A DNA stretch of 11,026 bases from Candidatus Fibrimonadales bacterium. Lineage in GTDB: Bacteria > Fibrobacterota > Fibrobacteria > Fibrobacterales > Fibrobacteraceae. Under the pieces are notes generated by a model that had not been told where the DNA came from, searched no databases, and was given only the letters and a program-made list of their open reading frames with translations. The stretch covers positions 1-11,026 of the forward strand of contig WRMM01000045.1 of assembly GCA_009777135.1 (NCBI GenBank). The letters are read 5' to 3'. A program made the translations under genes and the position numbers. Within the stretch, counting starts at the first letter, position 1. The number at the start of each line of letters is the position of its first letter. Shown here piece after piece: positions 6,472 through 11,026 of the stretch.

Positions 6472-7287
6472 TTGATAGATTTACATTTACACACGCTTCA
6501 TTCAGATGGGGAGCTTGCAGTAGAGGCTCTTTTTAATCTGGTTGCCTCCAAAAATATCTCCTGTGTCTCAATAACAGACCACGATACCTTTGCCGCTTAT
6601 GATGTTGCGCCAAAAATTGCGGAGAGCTTGGGGGTGGAGCTTATTCCCGGCATTGAAGTAAGCTCTATGGACAATGGAAGGGATGTTCACATACTCGGCT
6701 ATTTTTGCGATACTCAAAACGCAGAATTTTTAGCAGCCCTTGGAATGCAGCACAAACGCCGCAAGGATAGGGTTTTGGCAAGCCTTGAAAAACTGCGTAA
6801 ATTGGGGCTTGGCATTGATTATGAACTGGTGGAGCGGTTTTGTTCGGGAGTTAGCATAGGAAGGCCTCACATTGCTTTTGCCATGCTTGAGCTTGGGTAT
6901 GTGGCTACCTTTCAAGAGGCTTTTGACCGCTATTTAAAGGAAGGTGCTCCTGCGCATTGCCCGTCTATGAGCTTTACTTGCGAGGAGGCAATTTCGCTGA
7001 TAAAAAGAGCTGGAGGGCTTGCAGTCATGGCTCACCCAGAATACACAAAAGCTGATGATTTAATCCCCAAGCTTGTGGATTGGGGTATTGAGGGCATTGA
7101 GGTGTATAACTATAAAACGGCAAAAAACATAAAGAAATACAGGAAAATTGCAAAAAAATATAACTTAGCTGAGACTGGCGGCAGCGATTTTCATTACAAA
7201 AGCTTCAGCGCGCTTGGCGAGCAAAGCTTATCTTATTCAATTGTAGAGGAATTAAGAGCCAGGCTTTTAACCAGGCTCAATTCCTAG
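6472..7287 (+). CDS. PHP-domain phosphoesterase/exonuclease (RNase AM/YciV-like)
   Basis: A 271-residue metal-dependent phosphoesterase of the PHP family. Motifs are IDLHLHTLHSDG at the N-terminus (metal-binding His5, His7, then Asp12), SITDHDTFAAY, PGIEVSS, GRPHIA, VMAHPEY and GGSDFH. This order matches the YciV/RNase AM and nucleoside 3',5'-bisphosphatase group, whose members trim RNA 5' ends or hydrolyse pAp-like nucleotides; which one is not decidable here. The TTG at 6472 gives the usual family start (M-I-D-L-H-L-H). There is no ATG or GTG before the essential His residues, and the frame closes upstream at a TAG at 6412-6414. The only GGAGG (6465-6469) lies in the tRNA acceptor stem just 2 nt before the TTG, so initiation is unusual. 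A TTG at 6463 is the alternative. The stop overlaps that of the convergent cheX2. Confidence 0.88.
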   Translation: MIDLHLHTLHSDGELAVEALFNLVASKNISCVSITDHDTFAAYDVAPKIAESLGVELIPGIEVSSMDNGRDVHILGYFCDTQNAEFLAALGMQHKRRKDRVLASLEKLRKLGLGIDYELVERFCSGVSIGRPHIAFAMLELGYVATFQEAFDRYLKEGAPAHCPSMSFTCEEAISLIKRAGGLAVMAHPEYTKADDLIPKLVDWGIEGIEVYNYKTAKNIKKYRKIAKKYNLAETGGSDFHYKSFSALGEQSLSYSIVEELRARLLTRLNS

Positions 7288-7736
7288 GTTTCATAGCTAG
7301 CTTCAATAGTGAAGCTGCCTGCTTCGCTTTCAAAAGGAATGCATAAGATGGCTGCATTTTCCGGCATGCTGTCTATGCTGTCTTGCCCATATACAATATT
7401 GGGCAGAGACACGGACATTCGCTGCGTTTGGAAGTCTTTTTTTGCGAAACCTGTGACTATATTGGCTAATTCGCCTATACAGTCAGCAACGCTGGCGTTC
7501 AATTCTTTCATATCTTCGCCTAAGAATTTGGAACATATTTTTAAAGCCGTTTCTGTTGAGTACCCCATGACTATTACGCCGGCAATATCGCCTGTAATGT
7601 TTAAAATGCAAGAAATATCTGCATTTCCAGGTTCTTTGCGTAAAAAAGGCTTGCCAGGCTTAACGGCAAGATTAGCCATAGTTTTAAATGTTTCTGCAGC
7701 AGATTTTAGAAACGGATTTACGTGTTCCGCTTTCAT
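7284..7736 (-). CDS. CheX-type CheY-P phosphatase family protein, copy 2
   Basis: A 150-residue paralogue of the protein at 5863-6318 with the same layout. The ExxN motif Glu89/Asn92 (CIGELANIVTG) is kept, as are LRKEP.NADIS, FLGE..KELNASVADCIGE and CIPFESEAGSFT. About 99 of 150 positions are identical. Divergence is greatest at residues 41-60 and 111-130, which could alter the partner receiver. Unlike copy 1 it has no adjacent cheY and stands alone. Its TAG stop and the PHP gene's TAG stop share the palindrome CTAG at 7284-7287. No Shine-Dalgarno sequence is visible. A TATATT box, which is the end of repeat copy 2, lies 8 nt before the ATG. Confidence 0.87.
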   Translation of the reverse strand: MKAEHVNPFLKSAAETFKTMANLAVKPGKPFLRKEPGNADISCILNITGDIAGVIVMGYSTETALKICSKFLGEDMKELNASVADCIGELANIVTGFAKKDFQTQRMSVSLPNIVYGQDSIDSMPENAAILCIPFESEAGSFTIEASYET

Positions 7737-7744
7737 ATAGTGGG

Positions 7745-7750
7745 AATATA
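7745..7750 (-). promoter_or_regulatory. -10 box of cheX2, at the end of repeat copy 2
   Basis: Minus-strand TATATT ends 8 nt before the cheX2 ATG and lies within the TTACTATATT block identical to that before the gene at 1410. No clear -35 box is seen. The short distance again suggests a leaderless or nearly leaderless message. Confidence 0.45.
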
Positions 7751-7930
7751 GTAATTGCGATTAATTCAAACTTAATGTTCTGGAACATGAAACAAGCGAC
7801 ATGTGGAGCTGCATTGGCTGGGACATGGGACATGATTTCATGCAAAACAGCTAAAAAAGCCATTTTATTTGAAAATCATATCCCAAATAACGTAGATTTG
7901 CACCTCGCTTGTCCCATGTTCCTTGTCCCA

Positions 7931-7954
7931 AGCATTGAGTTATCATTGCTTACT
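7931..7954 (+). repeat. Inverted repeat downstream of the tadA-like gene
   Basis: These 24 bases match the reverse complement of 8391-8415 except for one missing A. The pair brackets the deaminase gene, and this copy forms the outer end of repeat copy 2. The similarity weakly continues inward (ACTCTTTAAC against ACTTTAAC). Confidence 0.8.
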
Positions 7955-8368
7955 TTACTCTTTAACGCCTGAGTCGTTTTTCTTTTTGCGGACTTTTCGG
8001 AAGAATTTTTGCAAAATTGCCGTGCTTTCTGCTGCGAGAAGACCTGAACAGATGTTCAAATCTGCGTTTGCGGCGAATATAACTTTTGATATTCGGCTGT
8101 TTTTGATGGCTCCCCAGCACATTTGGCATGGTTCTAGCGAAACATAGAGCGTTGCGCCGTCTAAGCGCCAATTTTTTATTGCTTTGCTAGCTTCGTTAAT
8201 TGCCAGTATTTCAGCATGAGCAGTAGCGCATTGCAACTCTTCCATCCTGTTTTTTGCCGCCGCAATCAGTTTGCCATCCAGCACAATAACCGCCCCTATG
8301 GGCACTTCGCCATTATCCGCAGCCTCTTCAGCAAGCTCCAAAGCCATCCGCATCCACTTTTCGTCCAT
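7955..8368 (-). CDS. tadA: TadA-like tRNA adenosine deaminase (cytidine deaminase fold)
   Basis: TadA converts adenosine to inosine at wobble position 34 of tRNA-Arg(ACG). This 137-residue protein has the zinc site: His51 with the proton-shuttle Glu53 (TAHAEILAI), and Cys81 and Cys84 (LEPCQMCWGAI). EVPIGAVIV near residue 21 and NWRLDGATLYV near 66 also fit TadA. It departs from the family after the zinc site: the usual FGA.D.K.GA stretch reads FAANADLNICSGLL, and the C-terminus is short and very basic. A related guanine/cytosine or nucleoside deaminase is therefore possible. The ATG at 8368 has no obvious Shine-Dalgarno sequence. The gene is framed by inverted repeats (7931-7954 and 8391-8415), one belonging to repeat copy 2. 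Confidence 0.78.
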   Translation of the reverse strand: MDEKWMRMALELAEEAADNGEVPIGAVIVLDGKLIAAAKNRMEELQCATAHAEILAINEASKAIKNWRLDGATLYVSLEPCQMCWGAIKNSRISKVIFAANADLNICSGLLAAESTAILQKFFRKVRKKKNDSGVKE

Positions 8369-8390
8369 GTTGTGTTAAAGTAAAAAAAAT

Positions 8391-8415
8391 AGTAAGCAAT
8401 GATTAACTCAATGCT
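8391..8415 (-). repeat. Inverted repeat upstream of the tadA-like gene
   Basis: This is the partner of 7931-7954. Read toward the deaminase gene it gives AGCATTGAGTT, a short variable part and TTACTATTTT. That resembles the ends of repeat copies 1 and 2 (AGCATTAAGTT...TTACTATATT), so it is probably a solo end of the same repeat family. It lies where the deaminase promoter is expected. Confidence 0.7.
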
Positions 8416-8450
8416 CACTATAGATTATTTTTTGCGTTATAGCGCATTTT

Positions 8451-9290
8451 TTATTTTGCCTTGTTATTTAGCAATTTTACATTCTGATTGCCTAGCAAAG
8501 ATTTCATTTGCATAATTGCTACGCCGTTTAATTGCTTTATCCTTTCTTGCTGAGATAGATTTTGGCGGATTAAAAGAGCGTTTATGCTTTCCATGTTTGA
8601 CAAAACAACAAGCTGCTCCAAAGTGGCATAATCTCTTATATTGCCGCTTGACTTTGGATTTTCCTTTCGCCATTGCATAGCGGTTTTGCCGAACAGGGCT
8701 ACGTTCAGCAGGTCTGCTTCGTTTGCGTAAATATGGGAGATTTGTTCTTTTGTGAGTTCTAGAGGGATTAGCGTTTCTTTGATGGCATCCGTGTGTATGC
8801 GGTAGTTTATTTTTGACAAGGTTCTTTGCAGGCTCCATTCCAAGGATTGCTGTTTCTGCTCGTTTTCTTTTAAACGTTGGAATTCTTTGATTAAATAAAA
8901 TTTAAATTCTGCGCTAATCCAAGTTGCAAACTCAAATGCTATATCTTTATGGGCAAAAGTTCCACTGCCATATCTGCCGGGTTTAGATACTATACCAATG
9001 GCATTAGTTCGTTCGCCCCATTGCTTTACAGTAATCACAAAACTTTGGCTACCGCTTTCATTTTTAATGTTACCGAATTCGGTAACATTAAAAATTGGGT
9101 TATTTATTCTTTCCCAAATACCTATTATCTCAATAGTATAACGATTTCTAAGCCAATGGGCTATCACAAGCCCTGTAGCACTGGGATTTTTATATCTTGC
9201 CATATCTGTAAGAGATATGTAATCTTCTTTTTTATGCGGCAAAAGGACAATTTCCGTTCCTTGTACGCTAATAATCTCTTTTTTGCCCAT
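8451..9290 (-). CDS. KilA-N domain protein
   Basis: The 279-residue protein belongs to the KilA-N group, a DNA-binding domain widespread in phages and in gut bacterial genomes; the cellular role is not established. Family landmarks in order are DYISLTDMARYKNP (about 23-36), HWLRNRYTIEIIGIWE, NPIFNVTEF, KQWGERTNAIGIVSKPGRYG (about 108-127), GTFAHKDIAFEFATWISAEF, LIKEFQRLKENE, YRIHTDAIKE, IYANEADLLNVALFGKTA and GNIRDYATLEQLVVLSNMES. Length and order look intact. GGAGA stands 7 nt before the ATG. A 36-bp perfect palindrome lies in the coding part for IFNVTEFGNIKN and falls within a variable loop between conserved blocks. No other phage gene is nearby, so this looks like an orphan accessory gene. 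Confidence 0.88.
   Translation of the reverse strand: MGKKEIISVQGTEIVLLPHKKEDYISLTDMARYKNPSATGLVIAHWLRNRYTIEIIGIWERINNPIFNVTEFGNIKNESGSQSFVITVKQWGERTNAIGIVSKPGRYGSGTFAHKDIAFEFATWISAEFKFYLIKEFQRLKENEQKQQSLEWSLQRTLSKINYRIHTDAIKETLIPLELTKEQISHIYANEADLLNVALFGKTAMQWRKENPKSSGNIRDYATLEQLVVLSNMESINALLIRQNLSQQERIKQLNGVAIMQMKSLLGNQNVKLLNNKAK
9060..9095. repeat. 36-bp perfect palindrome inside the KilA-N gene
   Basis: Bases 9060-9095 are identical to their reverse complement, centred on GAATTC (9075-9080), with core GTTACCGAATTCGGTAAC and A/T-rich arms. Both strands therefore encode the same peptide (IFNVTEFGNIKN) in the corresponding frame. Confidence 0.95.
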
Positions 9291-9340
9291 GCATAATCTC
9301 CAAAGTTTGAGGGGTTTGTTTTAGGGCGACGGAAATGTAG

Positions 9341-9374
9341 GTAAAAAATATTCCCTAAAGCTTTAGGGAATATA
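9341..9374 (-). terminator. Rho-independent terminator after the L,D-transpeptidase gene
   Basis: A 26-bp perfect palindrome at 9348-9373 (half-site ATATTCCCTAAAG) is followed, reading minus, by TTTTTAC. The stem and U-tract lie 25 bp beyond the transpeptidase stop, between it and the KilA-N gene. On the plus strand no U-tract follows. The palindrome also contains a TATATT-like stretch on the minus strand, so a promoter role for the KilA-N gene cannot be excluded. Confidence 0.75.
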
Positions 9375-9398
9375 GAAAATGCAAGCCCTATATTATCT

Positions 9399-9971
9399 TT
9401 AATAATAAATCCACAGCAATACTGGTTTTTTGGTATTTTTCAGCTTAGCGTCCAGCCAAGTCATCGTCTCATCGTCTGTAACAGGGCAGCCCAAACTCCA
9501 GCCCATTGGCAAATGAAAAGGATATGTTTCGTTGGCAGGAACGGGTGTATAAGAATGGAGCACGATAATACGCTTAAAGGCGTTGCTGTTGCTTGTTTCC
9601 AAACCGTGCAATTTATAGTGCACGTTAATACCATACTGGCTGTATGAGCGAGCACCTATTTTATATTTTCCAAGCGATGTTAGCCAGCTCCCAGATTCAT
9701 TGCTGAAAAGAGGTTCGGCACCAGTGCTTTGCTTATCGCCTTTTCCAGATCCGTGAGCAACTAAAGCCTTTCTTTCCACTTCCTGGTTTTTAAAATCATA
9801 AATAAACATTCTATGTTTTCCCGAATGGATTTTCATATCAATAAGAATGCAAAAGTCTGTGCTGCAATCATTTGTTTCGCAAAACGACAATGCTTCTTTT
9901 GCCTTTTCATCCAATGCAAAAGCATTTAGAATCAACGCAAGCACGCTTAAAATGATTGCTGTTTTTTTCAT
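9399..9971 (-). CDS. Secreted L,D-transpeptidase catalytic-domain protein (YkuD_2 type)
   Basis: The 190-residue protein begins with a signal peptide (MKKTAIILSVLALILNAFA, cleavage near 19-20), so it acts in the envelope. The rest matches the YkuD_2 variety of murein L,D-transpeptidase domain: IDMKIHSGKHRMFIYDFKN, VAHGSGKGDKQ, FSNESGSWLTSLGKYKIG, then IIVLHSYTPV with His139 and GWSLGCPVTDDE with catalytic Cys162. Known L,D-transpeptidases make 3-3 cross-links or attach proteins to peptidoglycan; the precise role of this subgroup is less well defined. Five further Cys-containing positions near the N-terminus (FCETNDCSTDFC) could form disulfides. It is followed by a strong terminator and preceded by 57 bp after the membrane-protein gene, so it may have its own promoter. 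Confidence 0.88.
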   Translation of the reverse strand: MKKTAIILSVLALILNAFALDEKAKEALSFCETNDCSTDFCILIDMKIHSGKHRMFIYDFKNQEVERKALVAHGSGKGDKQSTGAEPLFSNESGSWLTSLGKYKIGARSYSQYGINVHYKLHGLETSNSNAFKRIIVLHSYTPVPANETYPFHLPMGWSLGCPVTDDETMTWLDAKLKNTKKPVLLWIYY

Positions 9972-10028
9972 TGTTACGGAATAATTTAGAAAATAATCGC
10001 AGTTTTCTATCGGACAAAATTCTGCAGT

Positions 10029-10535
10029 TTATTGTGAAGAGGGTTTTGGAGTTGTTTTTTTATAATTTATAGGCAAAAATTTTGATGCTAAATAAACATT
10101 GTCAACATAGCTATAATAATCTTCTGCTGTTGCAGGCGATATGACAAGGCTATAATTGAATCTAGAATCTTTCTGTTCATCAAGTATTTTAAATGCAGGG
10201 TAATCTTCATCGCAAGCAATGGCAGCGGCACGTGTAAGCATGCATTTTCTAATGAAAGAAAATTTCATAGTAGAATACTCGTCTTTTATGTAAATATTAT
10301 ATACAGGTTTTTCGGGATTTAAATATTTTGGCTCCAGAGCTGCTGTTGCATTTGTTTTTGAGATACGTTTTTGAAAAAATGCCATTGAAGCTTTTTTAAT
10401 AAGATCATAAATAAAATAACAAATAAATATAAAGGCAAGAAAGATAAGAAGCAAAAACAAAAAAGTGGAATAGCCTATATCTTGCACTATATTGCGCATT
10501 ATACGTAATATAAATCTCTGTATACCTCTTTCCAT
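10029..10535 (-). CDS. Uncharacterised one-pass membrane protein
   Basis: I do not recognise this 168-residue protein. The N-terminus carries several Arg (MERGIQRFILRIMR), followed by one long hydrophobic segment at about residues 22-45 (STFLFLLLIFLAFIFICYFI). A basic stretch with FFQKRISK comes next, then a soluble C-terminal domain of about 110 residues rich in Tyr and Ser, including KPVYNIYIKDEYSTMKF and YYSYVDNVYLASKF. AAGGAG (10544-10549) lies 8 nt before the ATG and overlaps the stop codon of the TPR gene, so the two are in one operon and probably translationally coupled. The shared operon suggests the TPR protein and this one work together, perhaps at the membrane, but that is inference. 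Confidence 0.8.
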   Translation of the reverse strand: MERGIQRFILRIMRNIVQDIGYSTFLFLLLIFLAFIFICYFIYDLIKKASMAFFQKRISKTNATAALEPKYLNPEKPVYNIYIKDEYSTMKFSFIRKCMLTRAAAIACDEDYPAFKILDEQKDSRFNYSLVISPATAEDYYSYVDNVYLASKFLPINYKKTTPKPSSQ

Positions 10536-10547
10536 AACTTTTTCTCC

Positions 10548-11024
10548 TTATTCGTTTGAAATATTAGGATTCAATTCAATCGCTTTGTTATAAAACACAA
10601 TAGCTTTGTCGTAATCGTGTTTGTCATGATAAGCAAACCCCATGTTATAGTATGCTACTGCAAGATTAGGCCTTAACTCAATTGTTTTTCTATAAAACAC
10701 AATAGCTTTGTCGTAATCGTGCTTGTGATGATAAGCAAGCCCCATGTTGTAGTAAGCTTCTACATAATTAGGCCTTAACTCAATCGCTTTATTATAAAAC
10801 ACAATAGCTTTGTCGTAATCGTGTTTGTCATGATAAGCAAACCCCGTGTTGTAGTACGCTTCTGCATAATTAGGCCTTAACTCAATCGCTTTGTTATAAA
10901 ACACAACAGCTTTGTCGTAATCGTGTTTGTCGTGATAAGCAACCCCCATGTTGAAATATGCTTCTGCATCATTAAATGATTCATAAAACTCTAACTCATA
11001 CGCTTTCCGATGTGTCTCAATCAT
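10548..11024 (-). CDS. Tetratricopeptide-repeat protein
   Basis: Four TPR units of 34 residues occupy about 20-53, 54-87, 88-121 and 122-155. The consensus is (A)EAYYNMGFAYHDKHDYDKAIVFYNKAIELRPNY, with the usual small and aromatic residues at TPR positions. TPRs form helix-turn-helix scaffolds for protein binding. No enzyme domain, signal peptide or membrane segment is visible. The units are near-identical in DNA as well as protein (102-bp period), pointing to recent duplication. The ATG at 11022-11024 is 2 bp from the window end, so a further upstream start or missing N-terminal units cannot be excluded. The stop overlaps the ribosome site of the next gene. Confidence 0.88.
   Translation of the reverse strand: MIETHRKAYELEFYESFNDAEAYFNMGVAYHDKHDYDKAVVFYNKAIELRPNYAEAYYNTGFAYHDKHDYDKAIVFYNKAIELRPNYVEAYYNMGLAYHHKHDYDKAIVFYRKTIELRPNLAVAYYNMGFAYHDKHDYDKAIVFYNKAIELNPNISNE
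10593..10997 (-). repeat. Tandem 102-bp coding repeats (TPR units)
   Basis: The block AGCTTTGTCGTAATCGTG recurs at about 10602, 10704, 10806 and 10908, an exact 102-bp period. Units differ by only a few bases, fewer than expected if synonymous sites had drifted for long, so copy number may change by slippage or recombination. Confidence 0.85.
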
Positions 11025-11026
11025 AG

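Larger units (their letters stand above)
7745..7957. repeat. Dispersed hairpin-rich repeat, copy 2 (inverted to copy 1)
   Basis: This fills almost the whole gap between cheX2 and the tadA-like gene. Its plus strand matches the minus strand of copy 1. Shared blocks include AATATAGTAATTGC (7745-7758), a block through GGAGCTGCATTGGCTGGGAC and on to the ACATGATT ending near 7838, and CCCAAATAACGTAGATTTGC (7882-7901) with CGCTTGTCCCATG after it. The central loop is about 28 nt longer than in copy 1. Its own ends are imperfect inverted repeats of each other (roughly 7745-7798 against 7906-7957). No open reading frame with coding character is present, so it looks like a non-autonomous element or structured repeat. 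Confidence 0.8.

Noticed and set aside
8424..8452. Small hairpin TGCG-TTATAG-CGCA followed by T-rich sequence as a terminator
   Set aside because: The stem is only 4 bp and the U-tract is on the plus strand, where no gene ends; the flanking genes read minus.
8464..8838. Minus-strand open frame of 124 codons in another frame of the KilA-N gene
   Set aside because: It overlaps the conserved KilA-N C-terminal region, and its composition (Arg/Lys/Asn-rich) looks like frame-shifted coding sequence.
8949..9296. Plus-strand open frame of 115 codons opposite the KilA-N gene
   Set aside because: It is a shadow of the KilA-N gene; its likeness to the KilA-N peptide comes only from the palindrome reading the same on both strands.
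10593..10997. CRISPR-like regular repeats
   Set aside because: The 102-bp period encodes 34-residue TPR units with no short repeat/unique spacer pattern, and no cas genes are present.

Overview
This window is an ordinary bacterial chromosome segment, moderately AT-rich, with tightly packed genes and several TTG starts. It looks Gram-negative and probably host- or gut-associated. Fibrobacterota (Fibromonas-like) would fit the mix of CheX/CheY pairs, KilA-N proteins and a YkuD_2-type L,D-transpeptidase, but no marker here fixes the phylum, so that placement is low confidence.

Left part (1-4573). The 3' two-thirds of glutamate racemase (murI) overlaps by ATGA an unrecognised 206-residue protein. 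Next comes a hairpin-rich dispersed repeat (copy 1) that runs into the promoter of a small membrane protein with a very Cys-dense segment. That gene converges on, and overlaps the end of, quinolinate synthase nadA. nadA is divergent from mltG (peptidoglycan transglycosylase), which is followed at once by map (methionine aminopeptidase, TTG start).

Middle (4581-7736). A minus-strand operon runs cheX1-cheY-ilvE: a CheX-type phosphatase, a stand-alone receiver and a branched-chain aminotransferase. Divergent from it, a consensus promoter drives tRNA-Glu(UUC). The last tRNA base abuts the TTG start of a PHP-domain phosphoesterase/exonuclease gene whose only Shine-Dalgarno-like sequence lies in the tRNA acceptor stem. 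A second CheX copy (about 66 % identical to the first) converges on the PHP gene, and the two stop codons share one CTAG.

Right part (7737-11026). Repeat copy 2 lies inverted relative to copy 1. It is followed by a TadA-like deaminase gene framed by inverted copies of the repeat's end sequence, a KilA-N protein whose gene contains a 36-bp perfect palindrome, a secreted L,D-transpeptidase with a good terminator, a small one-pass membrane protein, and a TPR protein made of near-identical 102-bp units. All of these read on the minus strand.

Common threads are cell-wall metabolism (murI, mltG, L,D-transpeptidase), signalling (two CheX, one CheY) and RNA-related enzymes (tRNA-Glu, PHP, TadA-like). 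The most notable non-coding signals are the repeat family that delivers a shared TTACTATATT end to gene starts, a recurring TATATT box 6-8 nt before ATG that suggests leaderless transcripts, and the tRNA/PHP junction.
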